64,000 nucleotides of DNA from Anaerolineales bacterium (GCA_030834895.1 JAUQXA010000014.1:1-64000), one strand, 5' to 3'. Shown: positions 51,961 to 62,132, numbered from the stretch's first letter. Translations and numbers: made by a program. Notes: generated by a model not told the origin, from the letters alone.

Positions 51961-53193
51961 TTAGCGCAAAGGAGTAAGGCGGTAAACACCGCCGTTGTCG
52001 CTGGCAAAGTAGATTTCACCCGATTCATCCTGTCCAAACGTGGTAATGGTCACGCCTGTCTCGAACATGAGCCGGGACTGCCACAACCCGTCCACCAGAA
52101 TCAACCCCCAAACCTTGCCTGAGCAATAATCGCCGTATAGATAGATTCCGTTCCATTCGGGCATCGCGCCGCGATAAACATATCCACCTGTAATGGAGCA
52201 CCCACCTTCCTGATGGCTGTACTCCGCCGCCGGAAGCATCATCCCCGACTGCGGCTCGCTGTCGTAGGCATGACTTCCTTCCATGACGGACCAGCCAAAG
52301 TTGGCGCCACTTCCCCAACTCCTGGGGAGATAGTCCACCTCCTCCCACTGATTCTGACCGACATCGCCAATCCACAGGTCGCCTGTGGCGCGGTCGAATG
52401 AAATACGCCAGGGATTGCGCAGCCCGTAGGCCCAGACTTCATTGCCAAAGGGATTATCGGCAGGGGTGGAATAGGGGTCGCCGTTGGTCACATCCAGCCG
52501 CAGGATCTTACCAAGCAGGGTGGAGGTATTTTGCCCGTTCTTGAACGGGTCGCCCGCCTTTCCGCCATCACCGAGGGCGGCGTAGAGATGTCCATCAGGT
52601 CCAAAGGCAAGCGCGCCGCCATTATGATTTTGGAAGGGTTGTTCGATGAGCAACAAAATCGTTTCGCTGTTTTTATCGGCGGAATTGCCACTGGACTGGA
52701 AACGCGAGATGCGCGTGTGTCCGCCCGCGCCGGTGTAATTGACGTAGAAGAATCCGTTTTTCTCATAATCGGGATGGAATGCCAGACCAAGCAAGCCCAT
52801 CTCGTTGCCGCCTTCGTTCACGCGGTCAGTGATGTCAAGGAACGGTGTTTCGAGCAGTTGCCCGTTTTCATAGACACGGATTCGTCCATTCTTTTCGATG
52901 ATGAACAACCTGCCGGAGCCGTCATTCGCAGGTTGAATATCTACCGGGCGGTGTAGTCCGCTGAGGATGGACTGCCATTCGTAGTTTGCCGCGTTGGGGA
53001 ATGACGTTGCATACGTTGGGGGCGGCAGGGTTGGCGCGACAATGGATTCAAGCGAGGGCTGGGACTCGACTTGGGGAGCGGGAGCAACTGTCAGCGTGGC
53101 AAGAGGGATGGGGGTAACTGTCGGGGAGGCGGGCTTTGTCAATCCTCCACAGGCGAGGATCGGCAGAATCAACAAAATTAACAGGCGTTTCAT
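51961..53193 (-). CDS. PQQ-dependent sugar dehydrogenase, lipoprotein
   Basis: A 410-residue member of the soluble aldose sugar dehydrogenase (GSDH/HIPL) family: a six-bladed propeller oxidising sugars outside the membrane. Lipobox ILACG (Cys 15), a Pro/Thr linker, then GLHRPVDIQPANDGSGRLFIIEKNGRIRV, FHPDYEKNGFFYVNYT, FQNHNGGALAFGPDGHLYAALGDGG with the catalytic His, and GLRNPWRISFD. Its ATG overlaps the stop of the DUF1232 gene. PQQ-synthesis genes are not in the window. Confidence 0.9.
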   Translation of the reverse strand: MKRLLILLILPILACGGLTKPASPTVTPIPLATLTVAPAPQVESQPSLESIVAPTLPPPTYATSFPNAANYEWQSILSGLHRPVDIQPANDGSGRLFIIEKNGRIRVYENGQLLETPFLDITDRVNEGGNEMGLLGLAFHPDYEKNGFFYVNYTGAGGHTRISRFQSSGNSADKNSETILLLIEQPFQNHNGGALAFGPDGHLYAALGDGGKAGDPFKNGQNTSTLLGKILRLDVTNGDPYSTPADNPFGNEVWAYGLRNPWRISFDRATGDLWIGDVGQNQWEEVDYLPRSWGSGANFGWSVMEGSHAYDSEPQSGMMLPAAEYSHQEGGCSITGGYVYRGAMPEWNGIYLYGDYCSGKVWGLILVDGLWQSRLMFETGVTITTFGQDESGEIYFASDNGGVYRLTPLR

Positions 53194-53558
53194 CAGGACT
53201 GTTTATCGCTGACGTCGGTGGTTTCCGCATCCACAATTTCATCGCGCGGATTGACGTTCATGTTGCCGGCAAGTTCCTTCATATGTTCCGCCACCACTTC
53301 GGGCGGGCAAAGTTCGGTGAAAACGTAGGAGCCAAGCCATAATATCGCGGCATCATCCAGCGCGCCGATGACAGGAATGGAGATCGCGTCTATTGGTGAG
53401 ATGAGATAAACAAGTGCGCCAACAGGTATCAGCTTTGCAAACACACTCACGCGACTGTCGCCCATGAGGCGAAAGATGAGTTTGAGTTGATTGATAGCGC
53501 TGCGAACCACGCCTCCTTGTTGCGATATCGTAAGATTGGAAGGTTTCTTTTCGTCCAT
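53193..53558 (-). CDS. DUF1232/YkvA-like protein
   Basis: A 121-residue protein. LIPVGALVYLISPIDAISIPVIGALDDAAILWLG is the DUF1232 core, a short hydrophobic hairpin with the SPIDxIP motif. The tail is acidic. Two-gene operon with the sugar dehydrogenase (TGATG overlap). Function unknown. Confidence 0.87.
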   Translation of the reverse strand: MDEKKPSNLTISQQGGVVRSAINQLKLIFRLMGDSRVSVFAKLIPVGALVYLISPIDAISIPVIGALDDAAILWLGSYVFTELCPPEVVAEHMKELAGNMNVNPRDEIVDAETTDVSDKQS

Positions 53559-53659
53559 TTAAATCTCCTTTTGAATGAATACATTATATTCGATTTACTC
53601 ATATCTACGAATTGGGGAGCGGTTGGGTGCGGTTCGAATCAGAGACCAATCGAATCCTG

Positions 53660-53673
53660 ATATAATTTTCTCC
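53660..53673 (+). promoter_or_regulatory. Extended -10 placing the start at the LysM gene ATG
   Basis: TGATATAAT (53657-53665) ends 8 bases before ATG 53674, with no Shine-Dalgarno site between, so the transcript should start at or next to the start codon. Confidence 0.55.
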
Positions 53674-54516
53674 ATGAATCCAAAGCGCTTTTTCATCCTG
53701 TTCATGCTCGTCAGTTTGCTGTTGTTTGGATTATGGCTTCCCGCAAATGCCGCATCCAACATGCAACAGACGTTTCCCACGGCCACCCCCGGCGTGGACG
53801 GACGCATTCTCTATGTGGTGCAGGCGGGGGATAGTTGTTTCCGTGTGGCAGCCCTACATGGGATTACAGTGGATCAGCTCCGCCAGTTGAATTCAAAGCT
53901 GGATGAGGATTGCGGTCTGATCGAGGGACAGGAACTGTTAATCGGCATCGTTTCAATGGCGGGAACCCCGACTGCCGGTCCATCCCCCACGCCCGCTCCG
54001 CCCACTGCTTCCCCCACACCGTTCACAGGCACAACTGAAATCTGCGTTTTGCTCTTCGATGACCTGAACGGGAACGCACTGCGCGAGGAAACAGAGCCAG
54101 CCGTCGCTGGTGGCGCGGTAAGTGTGACCGAAAATAACGGCGAGTATTCCGCCGCTCAAGATACAGTTATTCCAGCAGACCCGGAGGCATACCAGGGAAT
54201 CTGTTTTTCGAACGTCCCGGAGGGAAGCTACAACATCACAGTGGGTATACCGGAAAATTACAACCCGACGATGAGCCTGAACTATGCGCTGGATGTCAAC
54301 GCCGGTGACCGCGTCTTTGTGGATTTTGGCATTCAATCGAAGGAAGTGGTGGTGGGTACCGGCACAACTCCCCCGGAAGAACCCAAGACCTCTCCCATTT
54401 TCGGCATTATCGGAGGTTTGCTCCTTCTGGGCGGAGCCGGGCTGGGGTATTATGCGTGGAGGTCAGGCAAGCCTGAAAGCAAGCTATCAGGCGGAAGCGG
54501 GGTTTTGAAGAAGTAA
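53674..54516 (+). CDS. LysM and SdrD-B-like surface protein with C-terminal TM
   Basis: A 280-residue exported protein: signal peptide (1-27), LysM domain (about 47-92, YVVQAGDSCFRVAALHGITVDQLRQLN), a Thr/Pro linker, a Cna-B/SdrD-like beta domain (about 125-225, LLFDDLNGNALREETEPAVAGGAVSV), and a C-terminal TM helix (about 240-262) with a short basic tail. LysM would bind peptidoglycan. The TM after a glycine-rich LLLLGGAGLGYYAW segment resembles an anchoring tail but no LPXTG is present. Followed by a bidirectional terminator. Confidence 0.83.
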   Translation: MNPKRFFILFMLVSLLLFGLWLPANAASNMQQTFPTATPGVDGRILYVVQAGDSCFRVAALHGITVDQLRQLNSKLDEDCGLIEGQELLIGIVSMAGTPTAGPSPTPAPPTASPTPFTGTTEICVLLFDDLNGNALREETEPAVAGGAVSVTENNGEYSAAQDTVIPADPEAYQGICFSNVPEGSYNITVGIPENYNPTMSLNYALDVNAGDRVFVDFGIQSKEVVVGTGTTPPEEPKTSPIFGIIGGLLLLGGAGLGYYAWRSGKPESKLSGGSGVLKK

Positions 54517-54536
54517 GGAACTGATTTTGTAAACAA

Positions 54537-54576
54537 AAGTCCCCAAAGGTTTTGGAAACCTTTGGGGACTTGATTT
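54537..54576. terminator. Bidirectional terminator between the LysM gene and ftsZ
   Basis: A perfect 16-bp stem (54537-54552 with 54556-54571) with a 3-base loop; TTGATTTTTA on the plus side and ACAAAATC on the minus side. It ends both the LysM gene and the division cluster. Confidence 0.9.
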
Positions 54577-54611
54577 TTATCATCCTCGTGCGCGGCAGAC
54601 ACAGATATTTT

Positions 54612-55790
54612 TTATCGTCGATTCCGCAGGAAGGTTGGGATGTCGAGGTCGTCGCTGTGAGTGAGGGGCTGCGAAGCAGGTTTTGATTCGGGCTGGGTCT
54701 TGCGCTCTGCTCCCACGCTGACTGACTCAACCGGGCGGGTGAATGGCGCGCCTACCGGCATGGCTCCAATTCGGGAGGAATGGGAATCAGTAGTGCGCAA
54801 GGAACGTTCCAAGGTGCGACGCGGAACGCCGGTGCGCTCGAAGCCGGTTGCAATGACCGTACAGCGGATCTCATCACCCATTTCGGGATCGATGACTGCG
54901 CCGAAGATCAAGTTGACATCGGGATGGGCTGTCTCGCGGATGATCGCCGCCGCCTGGTTGACCTCGAAGAGGGTCATGTTCGGACCGCCGGTCACATTGA
55001 AGAGAACGCCGCGCGCGCCGTCAATTGTGATGTCAAGCAATTGGCTGGAGATGGCCTGTTCTGCCGCAGTCTTGGCGCGGTCATCGCCGGAACCACGTCC
55101 AACGGCCATAAGCGCCGCGCCGCCTTCGGACATGATGGCTTTCACGTCCGCAAAGTCAAGGTTGATCAAGCCAGGAGTGGTGATGAGTTCAGAGATGCCT
55201 TGAATGCCTTGATGCAGCACCTCATCCGCCATACGGAAGGCATCCTGCAAAGAGGATTTTTTATCCGCAAGTTGCAGCAGGCGGTCATTGGGAATCGAAA
55301 TCAAAGTGTGCGCATGTTCCTTCATCTTGGTCACACCCGCTTCGGCAGACTGCGTGCGCTTTCCACCTTCAAAGGTGAAGGGACGGGTGACCACGCCAAT
55401 GGTCAGCGCGCCGCATTCCTTGGCGACCTGTGACACGATGGGAGCCGCGCCCGTGCCCGTGCCGCCGCCCATGCCCGCAGTGACGAAGACCATATCTGCG
55501 CCTTTGAGCACATTGTAAAGTTCGTCGGATGATTCTTCCGCCGCTTTGCGACCAACCTCAGGGTCACCACCAGCGCCAAGCCCGCGCGTGAGTTTATCCC
55601 CCAGGCGCACGCGGACGGGGGCGCGTGAGAGCGTCAACGCCTGTGCATCGGTGTTTGCAGCAATAAATTCGACGCCCTGGATGCCTTCCTCCATCATACG
55701 GTTGACGGCATTTTGTCCGCCGCCACCTACGCCGATTACTTTGATTCGGGCGAAGGTTTCGGCATTTGGAAATCTTTTGTTCGAGTCCAT
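54612..55790 (-). CDS. ftsZ: Cell division protein FtsZ
   Basis: A 392-residue tubulin-like GTPase forming the division ring. [12 protein letters not shown] at 21-32, the tubulin signature [10 protein letters not shown] at 108-117, and the T7-loop region [13 protein letters not shown] variable linker (about 320-378) leads to a C-terminal [14 protein letters not shown] that binds FtsA. The start MDSNKRF has GGAGGAACAA ahead. Last gene of the cluster. Confidence 0.97.
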   Translation of the reverse strand: MDSNKRFPNAETFARIKVIGVGGGGQNAVNRMMEEGIQGVEFIAANTDAQALTLSRAPVRVRLGDKLTRGLGAGGDPEVGRKAAEESSDELYNVLKGADMVFVTAGMGGGTGTGAAPIVSQVAKECGALTIGVVTRPFTFEGGKRTQSAEAGVTKMKEHAHTLISIPNDRLLQLADKKSSLQDAFRMADEVLHQGIQGISELITTPGLINLDFADVKAIMSEGGAALMAVGRGSGDDRAKTAAEQAISSQLLDITIDGARGVLFNVTGGPNMTLFEVNQAAAIIRETAHPDVNLIFGAVIDPEMGDEIRCTVIATGFERTGVPRRTLERSLRTTDSHSSRIGAMPVGAPFTRPVESVSVGAERKTQPESKPASQPLTHSDDLDIPTFLRNRR

Positions 55791-55871
55791 TTGTTCCTCC
55801 TGGCAGGAATATGCCAAATCTTAAACGAGAATGACGATTTTTAAAAGGGTTGAACCTAGTTCTTTGGTTCT

Positions 55872-55904
55872 AGACTTTGGAAGTCTCCAAGACTTCCGAA
55901 GTCT
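55872..55904. repeat. Hairpin between ftsA and ftsZ
   Basis: AGACTTTGGAAGTC (55872-55885) and GACTTCCGAAGTCT (55891-55904) pair at 13 of 14 positions. It may tune ftsZ relative to ftsA, or be one of the repeat families of this genome. Confidence 0.6.
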
Positions 55905-55914
55905 GAGTAAACAA

Positions 55915-57165
55915 TTACGGCAGCAAACGTTTCATCCAATTCTTGATTGCATCAAAATCCATATTTTTTTCTCCTCTCGACCTCCGGCGATTTCTGATCT
56001 CACTTGAAACGACAACGTCGTGTTGACTCATCGTGGCAGCCCAACGCAACAGTCCAACGCTGGTGGAATAAGCAGGCGAACCCAGCTTGTCCACCAACCC
56101 CGTCAGATTCTCCGGCTGGGCGGTCCGCACGGGAATTTTCAACACTTGACTGGCAATACGTTTGATGCCGGGCAATGCCGAAGTGCCGCCCGTCAACACC
56201 ATGCCTGCGGGGAGCAGACCATCATAACCGGAGCGTTTGATCTCCTGCATGATCAAATCAAAAATTTCCTCGATGCGGGCTTCGATGATGTGGGCCAAAT
56301 CCTGGCGGTTGATGTGGACATCGCGGTCTTCCCCAAACGGGCGGATGGAGAAATACTCCTCGCTGCCGACTTCAGACCGCAGGGCATGACCTTGCTGCTT
56401 CTTTACTTCCTCCGCCTGATTCAAGGGCAGGCGCAGGCCGTGGGCAATATCCTGTGTAAGGTGATTGCCGCCGACGGCAAGCACCATTGTGTGCCAGACA
56501 TCACCATCGACGTAGATCGCCAAATCAGTCGTTCCGCCGCCGATGTCGCAGACGGCAACACCCATCTGACGTTCCTGCTCGGTCAGCACCACTTCCGCCG
56601 AGGCAAGCGGATTCAAAACAAATTGCTGAATCTCAACCCCGGCCGCGCCAACGCACTGACGGAGGTTATCCACGGTTGCCCCGGCCGCCGTGATGATGTG
56701 TGTCTCGACCTCGACTTTGTAACCATGCATCCCAACTGGCGTACGGACGCCTTCCTGCCCGTCCACAGTCATGCCGCGTTGGATAACGTGCACGATCTCG
56801 CGGTCATAGGGGATGGCAACCGCCTGGGACTGCTCGAGGGCGCGGGCGATGTCGTTTGCAGTGATGATTCCGCCGGGCACACCGGTCGCACCGCGACTAT
56901 TGACCGACGAAACATGAGCGCCCGCCAGGCTGACCAGTGCGGTGGTGATTTCCAAACCGGAAGTACCTTCGGCTTTTTCCACTGAACGCTTGATGGCTTT
57001 CGACGCGGCCGCCAAATCCACAATGATGCCTTTGCGGATTCCGTCCGAAGGTTCGATGCCCACGCCAAGGACACGGATGGAGGCGGCGCGTGCGTCCTCC
57101 ACACGTCCAACCAGGGTGCAAATCTTCGTCGTGCCTACGTCGATACCAACAACAATCTCGTCCAT
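55915..57165 (-). CDS. ftsA: Cell division protein FtsA
   Basis: A 416-residue actin-fold protein tethering FtsZ to the membrane. MDEIVVGIDVGTTKICTLVG is the phosphate-1 motif, CDIGGGTTDLAIY phosphate-2, and VLTGGTSALPGI the adenosine motif; the C-terminal FDAIKNWMKRLLP is the amphipathic membrane helix. A longer frame to 57231 would overlap ftsQ. Four bases separate ftsQ and this start. Confidence 0.96.
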   Translation of the reverse strand: MDEIVVGIDVGTTKICTLVGRVEDARAASIRVLGVGIEPSDGIRKGIIVDLAAASKAIKRSVEKAEGTSGLEITTALVSLAGAHVSSVNSRGATGVPGGIITANDIARALEQSQAVAIPYDREIVHVIQRGMTVDGQEGVRTPVGMHGYKVEVETHIITAAGATVDNLRQCVGAAGVEIQQFVLNPLASAEVVLTEQERQMGVAVCDIGGGTTDLAIYVDGDVWHTMVLAVGGNHLTQDIAHGLRLPLNQAEEVKKQQGHALRSEVGSEEYFSIRPFGEDRDVHINRQDLAHIIEARIEEIFDLIMQEIKRSGYDGLLPAGMVLTGGTSALPGIKRIASQVLKIPVRTAQPENLTGLVDKLGSPAYSTSVGLLRWAATMSQHDVVVSSEIRNRRRSRGEKNMDFDAIKNWMKRLLP

Positions 57166-57169
57166 CGAA

Positions 57170-58159
57170 TTAATATCCGCTATCCAGCGTAAACTCTTGT
57201 TCAACTTTCGCCGCGCGATAAAACGGCGCATCGGGATACATGACGTTGATCATCGTCGGGGATACGCCGCGACTGACCAGCGAATCCACCAGGGATTGAT
57301 ACACGCGCACCTTCAAAGGCATGTCGTCGGCGCTTGTTCCAAAGAACGCCTTCCAACCGCGAGAGTCCGTCCAGCCAAGCCCGAAGGAGCGGTCAAAGAC
57401 CATGATTGAATCAGCTGGCACATGCGGAGCGAGAACCAGAATTGCATCCACAAGTTCCTTTTGCATGTACGGCTGCGGACTGAGCGGATCATCCAGCGGA
57501 GCCTGACCCGGAGGCGGAACAACCAGACCTTTGACGGGGATCAACCCCGTAACCAGCCCACGTGGACGAAACGCCACCCCGGTTGAGTCAATCCATGTAT
57601 AGCCTTCGTCCTGCTCCCAGAAGATGACAGGTTCACGTTCGGTCATCGTGACGTAAACATGGTTCGGCAAATAAACATCCACCTGCACGGAAAGCAATTC
57701 GGGATAAGTCATCCGCAGACGGGCTTCCACTTCGTCAGGCTGAACCATAAAAATGGATTGTCCGAGCGCAGCCGAAGCGGATTCGATCTCCTCGCGGGTC
57801 AGCCGGTTGTTGCCAAGTACTGTCACGCTGGGAACATGAAAATAAGGCAGGGAAAGTGAAAGGTAAATTGCCACACCGAGCAAAATGACAATGAACACAG
57901 ACCCGAGCCGCCAACTGGCATGCAGGCGGGGAGTGGAAGGTTCATGTAAATGAATGTCGGGCATACCCAGCGCAATGTTGAATCGGCGGGGTCTGGCAAC
58001 CTGTCTGCGTGCCGCAACATCGGGCGCAGCCACACGCGAAGAAACCGGCACAGCGGGTTTCAAAGCGCGTTTGCTGGTCTGTGTCAACTCTTTCGCGACG
58101 CGTTGAGAACGGCGCTGGCGGGCGATTTCGGCGCGGGTTAGTTCCTTCCTCTCGCTCAC
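57170..58159 (-). CDS. ftsQ: Cell division protein FtsQ/DivIB
   Basis: A 329-residue protein: about 90 basic cytoplasmic residues, one TM helix (about 85-108), then a POTRA domain (FHVPSVTVLGNNRLTREEIESAS) and the FtsQ beta domain with VTMTEREPVIFWEQD. The long basic tail is more like DivIB than E. coli FtsQ. ATG overlaps the ddl stop. Confidence 0.93.
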   Translation of the reverse strand: MSERKELTRAEIARQRRSQRVAKELTQTSKRALKPAVPVSSRVAAPDVAARRQVARPRRFNIALGMPDIHLHEPSTPRLHASWRLGSVFIVILLGVAIYLSLSLPYFHVPSVTVLGNNRLTREEIESASAALGQSIFMVQPDEVEARLRMTYPELLSVQVDVYLPNHVYVTMTEREPVIFWEQDEGYTWIDSTGVAFRPRGLVTGLIPVKGLVVPPPGQAPLDDPLSPQPYMQKELVDAILVLAPHVPADSIMVFDRSFGLGWTDSRGWKAFFGTSADDMPLKVRVYQSLVDSLVSRGVSPTMINVMYPDAPFYRAAKVEQEFTLDSGY

Positions 58160-59268
58160 GTCGTCCTCCTGTGCTCAGTATGATCGCGCTGCGCTTTGCG
58201 TTCGAGGGCAAGTTCGATCAGACGGTCAACAAGCTGCGGGTAGGTCAAGCCGCTTGCCTGCCATAACTTCGGGTACATGCTGATGGACGTAAAGCCCGGT
58301 AATGTGTTTAACTCGTTCAAATAGATTCGATTTGTCCTGCCGTCAATAAAGAAATCAGCGCGCGCCATGCCGGCGCAGTCAATGGCTTTGTAGGCGCGGA
58401 CTGCGTACTCGCGGATTTGGTCGCTGACTTCGGCGGGCAACTGGGCCGGGATAAGCAAACCGGAAGTGCCATCAATATATTTCGATTCGTAGGAATAGAA
58501 CTCGCGACTCGGCAGAACTTCTCCACAGACGGAGGCTTGCGGTTCTTCATTACCCAGCACACTGACTTCGACCTCACGCGCATTACGCACGCCTTGTTCG
58601 ACAAGAAGGCGGCGGTCAAAGCGGGCAGCTTCCATCAAGCCTTCGCCGAGGTCGGAACGCGAATTGCATTTGCTGATACCCACCGAAGAGCCGAGGTTGG
58701 CGGGCTTGGCAAAGAAGGGGTATTCGCCCATCTGCTCGATTTTTTCGATGACCGCGTTCATATCTTTCTCGACATCAGTCCGCAGGATCAACATGGACTC
58801 GACAATCGGAATATTGTTTGCGCGCATCACATCTTTGAAAACGGCCTTGTCCATGCCGACGGCGGAACCCACCACACCGGCGCCGACGTAAGCCACGTCA
58901 GCCAGTTCAAGCAAACCCTGGAGTGTGCCATCCTCACCGAAGGGTCCATGCAAGATGGGGAAGAAAACATCAACGTCCGAAAGTTTTTCGAGTGCTTCGC
59001 CATGATTCGTGTTGCGTAAAATGTAAAGCGCGGAGTGTGAAGGCTCCTGCGGCAGAACAACGCGGTTTAGTCCCTGCATATTACCCTGCGTGAAGGAGTC
59101 CAACGTGTTCCCGCCGTTGTACCACTCGCCATCCAATGTAATACCGACCTGGGTCACTTCGTATTTTTCGGGGTCGAGCGCGCCAAGCACGGAGCGCGCG
59201 GACATAAGTGACACATCATGTTCACCTGAACGACCGCCGAACAAGACTGCAACGCGAAGCTTCTTCAA
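58156..59268 (-). CDS. ddl: D-alanine--D-alanine ligase
   Basis: A 370-residue ATP-grasp ligase. LFGGRSGEHDVSLMSARSV (N-terminal), KPANLGSSVGISKC (ATP-binding loop), ARADFFID and YLNELNTLPGFTSISMYPKL (metal/product loop). It makes the dipeptide for peptidoglycan precursors. The gene lies 1 bp from murB and overlaps ftsQ. Confidence 0.96.
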   Translation of the reverse strand: MKKLRVAVLFGGRSGEHDVSLMSARSVLGALDPEKYEVTQVGITLDGEWYNGGNTLDSFTQGNMQGLNRVVLPQEPSHSALYILRNTNHGEALEKLSDVDVFFPILHGPFGEDGTLQGLLELADVAYVGAGVVGSAVGMDKAVFKDVMRANNIPIVESMLILRTDVEKDMNAVIEKIEQMGEYPFFAKPANLGSSVGISKCNSRSDLGEGLMEAARFDRRLLVEQGVRNAREVEVSVLGNEEPQASVCGEVLPSREFYSYESKYIDGTSGLLIPAQLPAEVSDQIREYAVRAYKAIDCAGMARADFFIDGRTNRIYLNELNTLPGFTSISMYPKLWQASGLTYPQLVDRLIELALERKAQRDHTEHRRTT

Positions 59269-59269
59269 A

Positions 59270-60187
59270 CTACCATTCTCCTACAAGCTCAATTTCCAAC
59301 TCAAGCTCAACACCAAATTTTTGTTTCACTGTATTGCGGGTTAAATCTATCAACTCGCGGACATCACTTGCGCGGGTTTCACCGTGGTTGATAAAAAAGT
59401 TACCGTGTTTCGTGCTAATCTCAGCGTTGCCAACGCGAGTCCCTTTGAGACCCGCGGCTTCGATCAAACGTCCCGCATGGTCGCCCGCAGGGTTTTTGAA
59501 CATGGAACCCATGCTCGCACCGGGCGGCTGCGTGGACTTTCGGCGTTCGCTGAATTCAGCGATTTTAACAGACACTTCTTCGCTGCTTGCATTTTTTAAC
59601 CTCAACATAGCCGAAAGTACTATTGCCTTCCTTTCGCCGCGTTTCAATATGCTGGTACGATAACCATATTCCATTTGCTCAACCGATAATTTCTCACGTC
59701 CGGCAAGAGTCAATACTTCGGTCCAGATCAAACTTTCAGACATGTCACTGCCGAATGCGCCTGCATTTCCGTACACTGCGCCGCCCACCGTGCCGGGGAC
59801 TGTCGCCGCCCACTCCAGTCCGGAGAATCCTTTTGGCGCACAGCGATTCGCCAAATTGCTGAGGATGACTCCCGCTTCGCTCCACACTGTGGGCTGGTCG
59901 CCGCTTTCAAAGTGCACATCCTTCGCTCGATCCAAAATTACCACGCCGCGCATGCCTTTATCACTAATGAGGATGTTCGAGCCGCTGCCCAAAATGTAGT
60001 AAGGCATCCCGTAATCCCAGATGATTTTTATTGCATCCGCCAATTCGTTGGCAGATTTGACCGTGACCAAAATGTCGACAGGGCCGCCAACTCGCGCGGA
60101 TGTAAACTGGGCAAGAGGTACATTCTCCTGCACTGCCGAGTGAAACTTGACGCGCAAGACATCAATAAAGCGGGCAGGTGTCGTCAT
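59270..60187 (-). CDS. murB: UDP-N-acetylenolpyruvoylglucosamine reductase
   Basis: A 305-residue FAD enzyme reducing the enolpyruvyl group to UDP-MurNAc. TSARVGGPVDILV, ILGSGSNILISDKGMRGVVI, AATVPGTVGGAVYGNAGAFG and the catalytic SMFKNPAGDHAGRLIEAAG are present. The last two indicate type II MurB. Tight spacing to murC (2 bp). Confidence 0.96.
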   Translation of the reverse strand: MTTPARFIDVLRVKFHSAVQENVPLAQFTSARVGGPVDILVTVKSANELADAIKIIWDYGMPYYILGSGSNILISDKGMRGVVILDRAKDVHFESGDQPTVWSEAGVILSNLANRCAPKGFSGLEWAATVPGTVGGAVYGNAGAFGSDMSESLIWTEVLTLAGREKLSVEQMEYGYRTSILKRGERKAIVLSAMLRLKNASSEEVSVKIAEFSERRKSTQPPGASMGSMFKNPAGDHAGRLIEAAGLKGTRVGNAEISTKHGNFFINHGETRASDVRELIDLTRNTVKQKFGVELELEIELVGEW

Positions 60188-60189
60188 GG

Positions 60190-61572
60190 CTAAAACCTCC
60201 TCAAGACTTCGGCACTGATCTGGTCTGCATCACCAGCAGAGAGGACGATCAAAACATCGCCCGAGCGAAGATTCTTCAACAAATATTCCGTCGTATCTTG
60301 AATCGATCCACTGTAACGGGCGGAGGGATGCGGCATGGCGCTCACCACTTCAGCAGACGAGAAATCCTGTTTGGCTTCACGTGAGGCATAAACCTCGGTG
60401 ACAAGGACTTCGTCCGCATCTTCAAAGGCACGTGAGAATTCAAAGAATAAGGCCTGTGTGCGTGAATAGGTGTGAGGCTGCCAGACCGCCCAGATGCGGC
60501 GGCCCGGGTAACGGGCTTTCGCGCCCGCCAGCGTGGCGCGGATTTCAGTTGGGTGATGGGCATAATCGTCGATCACGGTCACGCCTTTGACTTCGCCGCG
60601 TATTTCGAAGCGGCGTCCCGTACCGGTGAACTCTCCCAGCGCATCCGCCGCCTCCTGTAACGGAAGTCCCAGCGTGGCTATCACAGAGAGTGTCGCCATC
60701 GCATTGCGGACGTTATGTTCGCCCGGCACTTGAAGCGAAACTTTGACGCTGTTCACCGAGTCACCAACATTGGTCATTGCGGAAAAGTCATAGCCGCCGC
60801 GCAGGTTGGGGACGGGCTTGCGAGCCTGCATCCATTGCGGGCTGTTGATGGTCATCTCCGCCTGCATGCTGTAGGAGACTACATTCAACCCCTTGTGGCG
60901 CGCATAAGACAACAGGGAGACAGCACCATCGTCCTCCGCGGAGACGATCAACGAGCCATCTGCGGGGAGCAAGTCAACGAAGGATTGAAAGGCTGAAAAC
61001 ATATCTTCAAAGGTCGGATAACAGTCCGGGTGGTCATGCTCCAGATTGGTGACCACCGCAATCTGTGGTTTGAGTCCCAAAAACATGCGGTCGTATTCGT
61101 CCGCTTCGATGATGAAATGATTACCCTTCCCAGCGCGCGCGTTGACACCCATATTGCTGAGTGTGCCGCCTACAATGAAGGATGGGTCACGATTCATCGC
61201 ATACAGGGTCCACGCAATCATGGCTGTGGTGGTGGTCTTGCCGTGCGTGCCGGCTACTGCAATACCAGTCTGGTCTGCCATCAGACGACCGAGGAAATCC
61301 GCGCGCTTGTAAACGGGGATTCCCTTCTGGGTGGCAGCAATCACTTCGGGGTTGTCATCCGGGATGGCAGAGGAGCGGATGACGATATCAGCGCCCGACA
61401 CATTACGCGGATGATGTCCAACGTAAACGTTCACGCCTTCGCTCTGCAAATCAAGCGCAAACGAGGAAAGCGCGCGGTCAGAGCCGGTCACCACGTAGCC
61501 GCTCTCCTTGAGCAGGCGCGCGATGGCGGAAAGCCCTGAACCTCCGATGCCGATGAAGTGAACGCGAGTCAT
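60190..61572 (-). CDS. murC: UDP-N-acetylmuramate--L-alanine ligase
   Basis: A 460-residue Mur ligase. Start MTRVHFIGIGGSGLSAIARLL, P-loop GTHGKTTTTAMI, EADEYDRMFL, and DDYAHHPTEIRATL. Adds the first amino acid to UDP-MurNAc. Between the CvpA-like gene and murB. Confidence 0.97.
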   Translation of the reverse strand: MTRVHFIGIGGSGLSAIARLLKESGYVVTGSDRALSSFALDLQSEGVNVYVGHHPRNVSGADIVIRSSAIPDDNPEVIAATQKGIPVYKRADFLGRLMADQTGIAVAGTHGKTTTTAMIAWTLYAMNRDPSFIVGGTLSNMGVNARAGKGNHFIIEADEYDRMFLGLKPQIAVVTNLEHDHPDCYPTFEDMFSAFQSFVDLLPADGSLIVSAEDDGAVSLLSYARHKGLNVVSYSMQAEMTINSPQWMQARKPVPNLRGGYDFSAMTNVGDSVNSVKVSLQVPGEHNVRNAMATLSVIATLGLPLQEAADALGEFTGTGRRFEIRGEVKGVTVIDDYAHHPTEIRATLAGAKARYPGRRIWAVWQPHTYSRTQALFFEFSRAFEDADEVLVTEVYASREAKQDFSSAEVVSAMPHPSARYSGSIQDTTEYLLKNLRSGDVLIVLSAGDADQISAEVLRRF

Positions 61573-61604
61573 AATTAGTCTGATAGTCGTTGGTCTGATA
61601 GTCG

Positions 61605-62132
61605 CTAGATGTAGACGACGATGATAAAGATGAGGATGATGATGACGGCAAAATAGATGCCGGGTTCGCCGAGGAAGCGCGGCGGCATATACTTCATCAT
61701 CGTGTCAATTGCCGTGGCAATGGCCGGGTCAGCAGCGCGGCTGATGATGTCGGGATAGGGATAGTTTGCCATATAAATGTAGAAAAGAATCGAACCTGCA
61801 ATCAAATAGCCATTAAAGCCGCCCAACACCGCGCCAAACAATGAGTCTTGCAAACGTTCGCGCACAGCTTTGGATGCGAACCTTGAAATGGAGACAGTTT
61901 GGTAACCGAAATAGACCAAGGCGATCAAAATCAGGGTGCGGATCCAAAAAACGGAAGTGCTTGCCTTATCGAGGTCACGGACGAGGGGGATGTATTTCTC
62001 CAGCAGCAAATTAACTGCCAGCGAAGTGACCACGCTGAATATAACCATCAATTCCTTGGCCCATCCGCGCATTGCGCCGATCACGGCAAAGAGCAGGACA
62101 TACATCCAAAAGAGGTAAATGATACTCATCAT
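61605..62132 (-). CDS. CvpA-family membrane protein
   Basis: A 175-residue protein with four TM helices, including MRGWAKELMVIFSVVTSLAVNL and the conserved DSLFGAVLGGFNGYLIAGSILFY. CvpA-like proteins affect envelope stability; insertion between murG and murC is common in this lineage as far as I recall. Its ATG overlaps the murG stop. Confidence 0.83.
   Translation of the reverse strand: MMSIIYLFWMYVLLFAVIGAMRGWAKELMVIFSVVTSLAVNLLLEKYIPLVRDLDKASTSVFWIRTLILIALVYFGYQTVSISRFASKAVRERLQDSLFGAVLGGFNGYLIAGSILFYIYMANYPYPDIISRAADPAIATAIDTMMKYMPPRFLGEPGIYFAVIIILIFIIVVYI

Noticed and set aside
56020-56985. 321-codon open frame opposite ftsA
   Set aside because: Shadow of ftsA; no protein features.
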